Origin: Chlorobiota bacterium
Lineage (GTDB): Bacteria; Bacteroidota; Bacteroidia; Bacteroidales; JAADJA01
Length of the DNA stretch: 12,780 bases
Direction of reading: 5' to 3'
Assembly: GCA_030592565.1 (NCBI GenBank)
Contig: JAUVIX010000069.1
Span: 1 to 12,780 of the forward strand
The position numbers were made by a program, and so were the translations under genes. Shown here piece after piece: positions 1 to 6,317 of the stretch; the stretch's first letter is position 1, and each line of letters begins with the position of its first letter. The notes beneath the pieces are model-generated. The model saw only the letters and a program-made list of their open reading frames with translations. It did not search any database and was not told the origin of the DNA.

Positions 1-225
1 ACACTTGCAAGAACCATAAATACTTCAGGAACAACAATAGTTGTACTTCTAAGTATTTTTATCTTTGGTGGTGAGGTCATCAGAGGATTTACTTTTGCAT
101 TACTTATTGGAGTTGTTGTTGGTACATATTCATCGCTATTCACAGCCAGCCCGATTGCTTATGACCTCCTAATGAGGAAAAAAGAGAAGGTTCAGGAGGT
201 AAAGCCAAAAAGAAAAAGGAAATAA
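1..225 (+). CDS. secDF: Protein translocase subunit SecDF, C-terminal end (partial)
   Basis: The open frame enters from the left edge and stops with TAA at 223-225, giving the last 74 residues. The sequence reads T-L-A-R-T-I-N-T-S-G-T-T, then a hydrophobic helix, F-G-G-E-V-I-R-G-F, a second helix and G-T-Y-S-S-L-F-T-A-S-P, ending in a short basic tail (KPKRKRK). This is the classic end of SecF: the last two transmembrane helices with the conserved 'R-x-I-N-T-S' and 'G-x-Y-S-S-x-F' stretches. SecD/SecF sit in the inner membrane and use proton motive force to pull secreted proteins out of the SecYEG channel. In Bacteroidota the two are normally fused into one long protein, which is why I use secDF; the fusion itself lies outside the window. 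A strong terminator follows 20 bases after the stop, so this is probably the last gene of its transcript. Confidence 0.88.
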   Translation, partial: TLARTINTSGTTIVVLLSIFIFGGEVIRGFTFALLIGVVVGTYSSLFTASPIAYDLLMRKKEKVQEVKPKRKRK

Positions 226-245
226 TATTTTTTAATATTATACTT

Positions 246-281
246 AAAAAAGTCTCCTTGTTAACAGGGAGACTTTTTTTT
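246..281 (+). terminator. Intrinsic terminator after secDF
   Basis: A hairpin pairs GTCTCCTTG (252-260) with CAGGGAGAC (265-273), with one G-T wobble and a TTAA tetraloop. The stem is extended by an A-run on the left (246-251) pairing with the T-run on the right (274-281). The T-tract after a GC-containing stem is the textbook rho-independent form. Because the A-run is present too, it could also work on the minus strand, though no minus-strand gene ends here. It separates secDF from tatA. Confidence 0.85.
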
Positions 282-283
282 AT

Positions 284-291
284 TATTTTTG
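284..291 (+). promoter_or_regulatory. Possible -7 element for tatA
   Basis: TATTTTTG fits the Bacteroidota -7 consensus TAnnTTTG and would place the transcript start just before the ATG at 310. The nearest TTG (258-260) lies 23 bases upstream, a longer spacer than usual, and sits inside the terminator stem. A weak call, supported mainly by the need for a new promoter after the terminator. Confidence 0.3.
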
Positions 292-309
292 CGATGTAAA
301 ATTATTTTT

Positions 310-768
310 ATGACAGGTTTCCTTCTATTTTTTAATATGGGTGGCGGTGAGATACTTCTGATTATCCTTATAGTCTATCTTGTCTTTGGCCCAAAAAAAT
401 TACCTGAATTAGCCAGGCAACTGGGCAAAGGTATGAGTGAGTTGAAACGTGCAACCGATGATATAAAAAAGGAGATTAACAAGGAAGCTAACAAAATAAA
501 GAGAGAAACTGATATTGGAGTTGATATTGACATTGATAAAGAGCTGAGAAAAAAGCCGAAACAAAAATCTACAAAAGAAGAAAAAACTGAAGAACCTAAG
601 AATAATGAACCGGGCACAGTTCCCAGGAACAGCATAAAACAACCGATTGAAAATATTAAACAAAAAAAGAATAACCCAAATAGAATTGACAAGAAAGTAA
701 CAAAAGAGTCAAATGACAGGAAAAGCAATAAGGTCAAAAATAATAATGAAGATGCAAAAAAATTATAA
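310..768 (+). CDS. tatA: Twin-arginine translocase subunit TatA (TatA/E family) with long charged tail
   Basis: From the ATG at 310 this is a 152-residue protein. Residues 1-12 are a short N-terminus ending in GGGE, 14-26 are one hydrophobic helix, and F-G-P-K-K-L-P-E-L (26-34) is the hinge motif of TatA/TatB/TatE. An amphipathic helix (about 33-60) follows. TatA oligomers form the pathway by which TatC-bound folded proteins with twin-arginine signals cross the inner membrane. From about residue 60 on, the protein is very rich in K, N and E, low in complexity and likely disordered; typical TatA proteins are 60-100 residues long. The frame can be opened further upstream with TTG at 289, but that would overlap the likely promoter, and Bacteroidota TatA proteins normally begin with a short hydrophobic stretch before GGGE, so I prefer 310 (337 is an alternative). 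TatC is not in this window. Confidence 0.82.
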   Translation: MTGFLLFFNMGGGEILLIILIVYLVFGPKKLPELARQLGKGMSELKRATDDIKKEINKEANKIKRETDIGVDIDIDKELRKKPKQKSTKEEKTEEPKNNEPGTVPRNSIKQPIENIKQKKNNPNRIDKKVTKESNDRKSNKVKNNNEDAKKL

Positions 769-786
769 CTTTGATAAATAACGTTC

Positions 787-818
787 TTTGCAAAAGACTA
801 TACTAAGTAATAAAATGG
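787..818 (+). promoter_or_regulatory. Candidate promoter upstream of the PorE-like gene
   Basis: TTTG at 787-790 is followed after 20 bases by TAAAATGG (811-818), a partial match to TAnnTTTG with the expected spacing. The 132-base gap after tatA makes an independent start for the 901 gene plausible, but the -7 match is imperfect; read-through from tatA is equally possible since I see no terminator in the gap. Confidence 0.25.
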
Positions 819-900
819 CACAAAATGGCGTTAGTCCAATGATTTTAAAAAAGATAGTCATTAAGCATGTGACAATATATTAATATCAATAAATTACAAT

Positions 901-3372
901 ATGGCACTAAGAAAATTATTAATTATCAGGTTTGGAATTTTGCTCACTATAAATGTCTTTGGGCAGCGTAATGCTACTGAAAAGGCTGACAGGGATTTCG
1001 AAGACCAAAAGTACTCAGTAGCTGTTGAAGAGTATAAAAAAGCATATTCAAAAGTTAAAGACAGGGATCAAAAAAATGTCATCAGGTTTAAGATGGCTGA
1101 ATGTTACAGGTTAATGAATAACACCAAGCGTGCTGAAGCGACCTATAAAGGTCTTGTCAGAACAAAATATTATAAGGAAAAGCCAGACATATTACTCCGC
1201 TATGCAGAAATGCTCAAAGAAAATGAAAAGTATGATGAAGCTATCATCCAATTTGCAGAATATATCAAGCTTAGGCCTGATGATTCGCGTGGTTCAAACG
1301 GATTAAAATCGTGTCATATGCAGCAGCAGTGGGTCAAGAACCCTACTAATCATCAGCTATCATTAAAAAAAGGAATAAATTCACGTGAGGATGATTTTGC
1401 ACCTTGTTATGCCAGTGATAATTATAACGACTTGATATTTACTTCAAACAGAGAGGGTTCAACCGGTAAAGCCGAAGATGAATGGACAGGTAAAAATTTT
1501 ACTGACCTTTTTTATACTCGCCAGGATAGAAAAGAAGAGTGGAGCACTCCTACCCTGCTTGAGGCAGAAGAAATCATCAACACTGAGACAAACGAAGGAA
1601 TTGCTACATACAATAGTACCTTCACAACACTCTATTTTACCAGATGTGGAAATGCAAAAAATGCCAAATCAGGCTGCCATATTTACAAGGCCAAAAAGCA
1701 GGGAAGATCATATGGAACTCCAGAGGTTGTTCCTCTTGGAGGCGATAGCACATCATCAATAGGCCATCCTACATTATCCGAGGATGGGCTGATGATAATT
1801 TTTGCTTCTGATTTTAGTGGCGGGCAGGGAGGAAAAGACCTCTGGTATGCAACTCGTAAAAAAAGTTCAGATAAATTTGGCAGAGCGAAGAATATGGGGC
1901 CGGTTATCAATACAACAGAAGAAGAATTATTCCCGTTTATAAGGAATGACACTATTTTGTATTTTGCATCAAATGGTCATATTGGTATGGGAGGGCTCGA
2001 CATTTTTAAATCCACCTGGGATGGCGATAGCTGGAATATCCCTAAAAACCTTGGCTCTCCTATGAACTCAAACAAGGATGACTATGCTGTAATTTTCAAC
2101 CCTGAAGAGGAAGAAGAAGGATACTTTACTTCAAACAGGAAAGAGTATGAAAATATAAGAAGTAAAGGTGGTGATGACATATGGTATTTTATTGTCCCTC
2201 CGGTCAAATTTACTCTTTCAGGTATTGTGAAAGATGATAGAACTCTACAATTTATTGAAGGTGCTGAAGTGAAGATGGTTGGCTCTGACGGAACATCTAT
2301 TATAACAAAATCAAATTCAATCGGAAGATATGAATTCAATAAAACCCAGGTTAATAAAAATACAACTTACGAATTGACAGTGTCTGACACAGGATATTTC
2401 AGCATAAAAGGAACTGTTACAACAGTCGGCATTGAAAGAAGTAAGGATTTTGTAAGAGATTTTATTCTTGTACCGATTCCAAAGAAACCTATCGTCCTGC
2501 CCGAAATACTTTATGATCTTGCAAAGTGGAATTTAAAACCTCAATATCAGGATTCGTTACAGGGGTTAATAACAACGCTGGACGAAAATACGACATTGGT
2601 TGTCGAGTTGGCTTCACATACTGACTCGCGCGACTCTGATGAGCGAAATGACATCCTTTCACAAAAACGCGCTCAATCTGTTGTTGATTACCTTATCTTA
2701 CGCGGTATTGACCCTGATCGACTTGTTGCAAAAGGATATGGCGAAAGGGTTCCACGTAAACTCGACAGAAACTATTTTATGAATGGTAAACTGGTTCTTG
2801 ATTCGGGGGTAGTTTTGAATGAGGACTTCATTAGTTCATTACTCACAAATGATGAAAAAGAATTTGCGCACCAGTTTAACAGGAGAACGGAGTTCAAAGT
2901 TCTTGGAAACAATTTTGTTCCAAAAGAAAAACTTGGTGAAGTTACGGTTCCGAAAATCCAGGTTGTTGTGAATCCTGAAGCTGAAATGAATAGCGTTCCG
3001 TTAATTTATGATGAAAACGGAAAATATGGTGTAACAACTGACGTAAATGGTTACACAACCGCTGTATATGTTGATAGAAAGCTTAACAAACCATATATCT
3101 CACTCGAAGATGCGCTGACACTTCTTAGGGAGGGAGCAATAAGTAAAGGCGATTTTGCAGGCAATGCTAACGAAGTGCTTGCAAATTCAACGATTACTGA
3201 TGGTGCAGTTTTCCTGATTGAAAACATGAACGTTCTTGATCATCGGATATCACTCTTTGAAGTGACTGTTAGCTATAAGATAAAAAACGGTTTTTATCTT
3301 GATGAAGCAACTTTCTCTTTGCTGGGAAAATTCACTATTAATGAAGAAAATAAGCTGCTGATTTTCAAATAA
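901..3372 (+). CDS. PorE-like TPR / beta-propeller / OmpA-family periplasmic protein with C-terminal retropepsin-like domain
   Basis: 823 residues. Order: signal peptide (about 1-22, cleaved near VFGQ, no lipobox); tetratricopeptide-type helices (about 24-140); PD40-type beta-propeller blades, seen in FTSNR (180-184), FASDFSGG (301-308), FASNG (355-359) and G-G-D-D-I-W-Y near 427; a carboxypeptidase-regulatory-like beta domain (about 437-530); an OmpA-C domain (about 540-668). The OmpA domain has S-H-T-D-S with Asp575 and Arg590 fifteen residues apart, the pair that holds diaminopimelate of peptidoglycan in this family. This order matches PorE (PG1058) of Porphyromonas gingivalis, a peptidoglycan-binding component of the type IX secretion system. 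Many other Bacteroidota OmpA proteins share parts of the layout, so PorE identity is likely but not certain. PorE is shorter; the extra C-terminus (about 690-823) resembles a degenerate aspartic protease domain. The next gene starts 9 bases after the stop. Confidence 0.8.
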   Translation: MALRKLLIIRFGILLTINVFGQRNATEKADRDFEDQKYSVAVEEYKKAYSKVKDRDQKNVIRFKMAECYRLMNNTKRAEATYKGLVRTKYYKEKPDILLRYAEMLKENEKYDEAIIQFAEYIKLRPDDSRGSNGLKSCHMQQQWVKNPTNHQLSLKKGINSREDDFAPCYASDNYNDLIFTSNREGSTGKAEDEWTGKNFTDLFYTRQDRKEEWSTPTLLEAEEIINTETNEGIATYNSTFTTLYFTRCGNAKNAKSGCHIYKAKKQGRSYGTPEVVPLGGDSTSSIGHPTLSEDGLMIIFASDFSGGQGGKDLWYATRKKSSDKFGRAKNMGPVINTTEEELFPFIRNDTILYFASNGHIGMGGLDIFKSTWDGDSWNIPKNLGSPMNSNKDDYAVIFNPEEEEEGYFTSNRKEYENIRSKGGDDIWYFIVPPVKFTLSGIVKDDRTLQFIEGAEVKMVGSDGTSIITKSNSIGRYEFNKTQVNKNTTYELTVSDTGYFSIKGTVTTVGIERSKDFVRDFILVPIPKKPIVLPEILYDLAKWNLKPQYQDSLQGLITTLDENTTLVVELASHTDSRDSDERNDILSQKRAQSVVDYLILRGIDPDRLVAKGYGERVPRKLDRNYFMNGKLVLDSGVVLNEDFISSLLTNDEKEFAHQFNRRTEFKVLGNNFVPKEKLGEVTVPKIQVVVNPEAEMNSVPLIYDENGKYGVTTDVNGYTTAVYVDRKLNKPYISLEDALTLLREGAISKGDFAGNANEVLANSTITDGAVFLIENMNVLDHRISLFEVTVSYKIKNGFYLDEATFSLLGKFTINEENKLLIFK

Positions 3373-3381
3373 AAAAGAGCA

Positions 3382-4167
3382 ATGCTCGGAGAGATTGTCA
3401 TTAGCCGGAAGCTTTACACCGAAAAGGCCGTTTTGATAACCACCTTTTTCGGTGGCCCGGTAGCGGCGGGCTATATGATGGGAGAGAATTATAAAGCCCT
3501 TGGTGAAGATAAAGCTGGAACACGTTCATTTATCATAGGACTTCTGTCGTCCATACTAATGTATGTAGCACTCTTTTTATTTCCCGATAGTTTTATCGAA
3601 AGCATTCCGACCGTTATAATCCCCGGTATCTATACTTTTATTATTGTTTTGATTTTTCAAAAGTATCAGAAACCCGCTGTAGCTTTGCATAAAGAAAACG
3701 GAGGAGAATTCTATTCGGGCTGGAAAGCAGCCGGAATCGGTGGTATCTTTCTTTTGGTACAATTAGCCGTTATTTTCCTTTTTATATACATTATGATACC
3801 CGATTTTCAGACAAGTACTTACGACAAAGGGATAGAAGAATTTTCAAAAAATGAAACAGAAGCGCTTAAAGCCTACGATATTTTACAAACCGGAACTGAA
3901 GAACAGATTTTATTTCATTTGAAAGAAAACGGAATAGACCTGTGGAAGCAGAATCTGGTTATTCTTGATGATCTGGATAAAATTGATGGTCTGCCCGATG
4001 AGTTAAGGATGCAGGATGCATTGCTCAGAAGATATTGTAATCTGCGAATAGTTTCGTACAGGATAATCGAAAAAATGATACTTGAACAATCGGATGAATT
4101 TGTACCTAAACTTGACTCCCTTCAAAATGAAATAGATATGGTTCTTGATAATTTGTCGGGAGAATAA
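3382..4167 (+). CDS. Conserved-looking membrane protein of unknown function
   Basis: 261 residues that I cannot assign to a named family. The N-terminal half holds four predicted transmembrane helices (about 16-35, 49-68, 75-93 and 117-139). Between them are GGP-V-A-A-G (24-30), a patch N-Y-K-A-L-G (36-41) and F-Y-S-G-W-K-A (110-116). The C-terminal 120 residues are soluble, acidic and probably helical, with D-D-L-D-K-I-D in the middle. Proteins with a similar 'FGGP..AG....N..ALG' start are, as far as I recall, common uncharacterised proteins in Bacteroidota. The ATG lies 9 bases after the PorE-like stop and the gene ends 14 bases before purM, so it is probably co-transcribed with both. The bases before the start are A-rich with no strong Shine-Dalgarno, normal for the phylum. 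No signal peptide or catalytic motif is seen, and no function is proposed. Confidence 0.75.
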   Translation: MLGEIVISRKLYTEKAVLITTFFGGPVAAGYMMGENYKALGEDKAGTRSFIIGLLSSILMYVALFLFPDSFIESIPTVIIPGIYTFIIVLIFQKYQKPAVALHKENGGEFYSGWKAAGIGGIFLLVQLAVIFLFIYIMIPDFQTSTYDKGIEEFSKNETEALKAYDILQTGTEEQILFHLKENGIDLWKQNLVILDDLDKIDGLPDELRMQDALLRRYCNLRIVSYRIIEKMILEQSDEFVPKLDSLQNEIDMVLDNLSGE

Positions 4168-4181
4168 CAAACTGAAATATC

Positions 4182-5357
4182 ATGACAAAAGAAAATAGAT
4201 CAAGATACGACAAACGTGGTGTTTCAGCATCAAAGGAAGATGTACACAACGCCATAAAGAATATTGATAAAGGAATATTTCCAAATGCCTTTTGCAAGAT
4301 TACACCTGACATTCTTGCCGGGGATGTAGAATATTGTAATATTATGCACGCTGACGGCGCCGGTACAAAATCCTCACTGGCATACCTTTTATGGAAAGAA
4401 ACAGGCGACCTGTCGGTATGGAAAGGTATTGCACAAGATGCAATCGTTATGAACCTTGATGATTTGCTTTGTGTGGGTGTTTATGACAATATCCTACTCT
4501 CTTCAACTATAGGTAGAAATAAAAGCCTTATTCCAGGAGAGGTTATTGCCTCCCTGATAAACGGCACTGAAGAATTCCTTGCTGAAATGCGGGAACTTGG
4601 TATTGGCATCTATTCCACAGGTGGCGAAACAGCCGATGTAGGAGACCTCGTAAGGACTATAATTGTTGATTCAACTGTGAGTGCAAGAGTGAAACGCTCC
4701 AAAATAATCGAAAATAATATTCAGGACGGTGATGTTATTGTCGGGCTTGCATCTTTTGGGCAGGCTACATACGAAAAGGAATACAACGGCGGAATGGGCA
4801 GCAACGGACTGACCTCCGCACGGCACGATGTTTTCAATAAAAAAATTGCTACTAAATATCCTGAAAGTTTTGACAATTCCATTCCCGATGATCTGGTTTA
4901 CTCCGGAAGTAGAAGCCTGACTGAAGAGTCACCAGTTCAGGACATTACGACCGGAAAACTAGTGCTATCCTCTACCCGGACTTATGCACCTATAATTAAA
5001 AGAGTACTTGAGAATCATTTTCCTGATATTCACGGAATGATACATTGTAGCGGGGGCGCACAAACCAAAGTGCTCAATTTCGTTGATGAGATGAAAATTA
5101 TTAAAAATAATATGTTTCCTGTTCCGCCTCTATTTCAAATGATACAAAAGGAATCCGGTACACCCTGGCAGGAGATGTACAAAGTCTTCAATATGGGACA
5201 TAGAATGGAATTGTATGTTCCAAAAGAAATTGCAGAAAGCATTATTAAAATTTCAGAGGAGTTCAATGTTGATGCAAGAATTGTCGGCCACTGCCAAAGT
5301 GCAGATAGTAAAACATTAACTATCAAATCAGAATTCGGGGAGTTTCATTACGAATAA
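4182..5357 (+). CDS. purM: Phosphoribosylformylglycinamidine cyclo-ligase (AIR synthase), Bacteroidota long form
   Basis: 391 residues. Catalyses ATP-dependent ring closure of formylglycinamidine ribonucleotide to aminoimidazole ribonucleotide, step five of purine synthesis, in the cytosol. Motifs line up along E. coli PurM: S-R-Y-D-K-R-G-V near the start, H-A-D-G-A-G-T-K (56-63, the GTDGVGTK ATP loop), D-A-I-V-M-N-L-D-D-L (86-95), T-G-G-E-T-A-D (146-152), M-G-S-N-G-L-T-S-A-R (equivalent to PHSNGYSLVR), S-S-T-R-T-Y (LAPTRIY), H-C-S-G-G-A and M-Y-K-V-F-N-M-G-H-R-M. E. coli PurM is about 345 residues; the longer, diverged form with SGGAQTK in place of TGGGFWEN is what I expect in Bacteroidota. 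The gene is last in the left + strand run, 14 bases after the membrane protein, and converges on nadD. No other purine gene is in view. Confidence 0.93.
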   Translation: MTKENRSRYDKRGVSASKEDVHNAIKNIDKGIFPNAFCKITPDILAGDVEYCNIMHADGAGTKSSLAYLLWKETGDLSVWKGIAQDAIVMNLDDLLCVGVYDNILLSSTIGRNKSLIPGEVIASLINGTEEFLAEMRELGIGIYSTGGETADVGDLVRTIIVDSTVSARVKRSKIIENNIQDGDVIVGLASFGQATYEKEYNGGMGSNGLTSARHDVFNKKIATKYPESFDNSIPDDLVYSGSRSLTEESPVQDITTGKLVLSSTRTYAPIIKRVLENHFPDIHGMIHCSGGAQTKVLNFVDEMKIIKNNMFPVPPLFQMIQKESGTPWQEMYKVFNMGHRMELYVPKEIAESIIKISEEFNVDARIVGHCQSADSKTLTIKSEFGEFHYE

Positions 5358-5420
5358 CCAAACGCATTCAGCAGTCCTACCAATGGCAACTACTGCATAA
5401 ATGGTGTTTTTTAGCAAACT

Positions 5421-5557
5421 CCAAATCACAAATGATAAATAACAAATAAATCTCAATTCAAAAAAAACAATGAATAAAACGTCGTTGAATTATTGAAATT
5501 TCAATAATTAGAATTTGGAATTTATTTGAAACTTGAATTTTATTATTTGTGATTTTC
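5421..5557. repeat. Long imperfect palindrome between convergent purM and nadD
   Basis: The 256-base spacer 5358-5613 holds no gene. AAATCACAAATGATA (5423-5437) is the inverse of TATTATTTGTGATTT (5541-5555) with one mismatch. Further in, CAAATAAAT on the left pairs with ATTTATTTG on the right, out of phase by several bases. Near the centre lies a perfect 22-base palindrome, 5488-5509 (AATTATTGAAA / TTTCAATAATT). AT-rich palindromes with an AATCACAAAT-type end are, from general experience, frequent between genes in Bacteroidota. Here it may also serve as a two-way transcription stop. Confidence 0.6.
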
Positions 5558-5613
5558 ATGGTCATATAAATTTGTGCGCTCCTTTTTCAGGGCAACTATG
5601 GTGTTTATAGGCT

Positions 5614-6201
5614 TCACTTCTCATAAAAATGCATCTCTCTTATATAATCCCAAACTTTCGGGGGGAGCATATAGCGCATATCTTTGCTTTCTTTTATTGA
5701 TTTGCGGATAAAGGTTGATGATATCTCCATCAAAGGGGTATGAAATATTTTTACTGAAGGATGATTGCCAAATTTACTATTTTTATATCCAGGGCGGGCA
5801 TAAACGTACATGTTGTAAAGTTCAAGAATACGATTTGCATTTTTCCATTTGTCAAAACCTGATAACTGGTCAGAACCAGCAAGAAGAACAAATTTATGTT
5901 CGGGGTATTTCTCCTCAAGATATGTTAATGTATCAATTGTATATGATGGCTGCGGCATTCCAAATTCTATATCAGTAACCCAAAACCTCAGATCATCTTC
6001 AATTGCGGTGCGTACAAGCGCAAGCCGCTGATGGTCGGCAAGAAGAGTTTTTTTATTCTTAAACGGACTATGAGGAGAAACGACAAACCAAACTCTGTCA
6101 AGATCAGTATATTCAACAAACCAATTAGCTATTATCATATGTCCTATATGAATCGGATTGAAGGTGCCGAAAAAAAGACCTGTTTTTTTTCCTGGTTTCA
6201 T
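5614..6201 (-). CDS. nadD: Nicotinate-nucleotide adenylyltransferase
   Basis: 195 residues, a typical length for the family. Transfers AMP from ATP to nicotinate mononucleotide to make deamido-NAD, the penultimate step of NAD synthesis, in the cytosol. The nucleotidyltransferase signature G-T-F-N-P-I-H-I-G-H is at 12-21 (dinucleotide-binding loop with the two catalytic histidines), followed by S-P-H-S-P-F-K (42-48), P-S-Y-T-I-D-T-L (85-92), the L-A-G-S-D-Q-L stretch (107-113) and the C-terminal I-S-S-T-F-I-R (160-166) that contacts ATP phosphates. The ATG (complement of CAT at 6199-6201) gives the expected short lead before the first beta strand. In many Bacteroidota nadD follows gmk; here gmk is absent and the gene stands alone, divergent from the 6318 gene and convergent with purM. 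Confidence 0.95.
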   Translation of the reverse strand: MKPGKKTGLFFGTFNPIHIGHMIIANWFVEYTDLDRVWFVVSPHSPFKNKKTLLADHQRLALVRTAIEDDLRFWVTDIEFGMPQPSYTIDTLTYLEEKYPEHKFVLLAGSDQLSGFDKWKNANRILELYNMYVYARPGYKNSKFGNHPSVKIFHTPLMEISSTFIRKSIKESKDMRYMLPPKVWDYIREMHFYEK

Positions 6202-6205
6202 ATCA

Positions 6206-6213
6206 CAAAAGTA
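6206..6213 (-). promoter_or_regulatory. Candidate -7 element for nadD, possibly giving a leaderless mRNA
   Basis: On the minus strand TACTTTTG (complement of 6206-6213) matches TAnnTTTG exactly. The only nearby upstream TTTG ends at 6230, leaving a spacer of 16 rather than about 19 bases. The -7 box ends only 4 bases before the nadD ATG, so transcription would start at or next to the start codon. Either the mRNA is leaderless or this match is accidental. Confidence 0.3.
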
Positions 6214-6252
6214 GTGATTTAGATTTTAGCAAAATAAAAACGTATAAAAAAC

Positions 6253-6282
6253 TTGACAATATCATTTAAATAAGTAATTTTG
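6253..6282 (+). promoter_or_regulatory. Bacteroidota-type promoter for the 6318-8922 gene set
   Basis: TTGACA (6253-6258) and TAATTTTG (6275-6282) are an exact fit to the TTG / TAnnTTTG pattern, with 19 bases between TTG and TA. The transcript would begin near 6288, about 30 bases before the ATG at 6318. This is the best promoter match in the window. Confidence 0.65.
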
Positions 6283-6290
6283 CTGCCAAT

Positions 6291-6305
6291 ATAGAATCAT
6301 TCTAA
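6291..6305 (+). promoter_or_regulatory. Fur/PerR-like 7-1-7 palindrome at the start of transcription
   Basis: ATAGAATCATTCTAA contains a perfect 6-1-6 palindrome (TAGAAT-C-ATTCTA, 6292-6304). It resembles the PerR box TTATAATNATTATAA (three differences) and the general 7-1-7 Fur-family pattern. It begins about 9 bases after the -7 element, where a bound repressor would block initiation. The regulator cannot be named from sequence alone. Confidence 0.4.
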
Positions 6306-6317
6306 ATAAGGTCTGTT

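Noticed and set aside
289..309. TTG start for tatA at 289
   Set aside because: It would add seven residues not expected in TatA and would start inside the T-rich terminator/-7 element region; ATG at 310 gives the usual short hydrophobic lead before GGGE.
375..737. 120-residue hydrophobic minus-strand frame opposite tatA
   Set aside because: Its F/S/L-rich sequence is the mirror of the lysine/glutamate-rich TatA tail (TTT/TTC opposite AAA/GAA), not an independent membrane protein.
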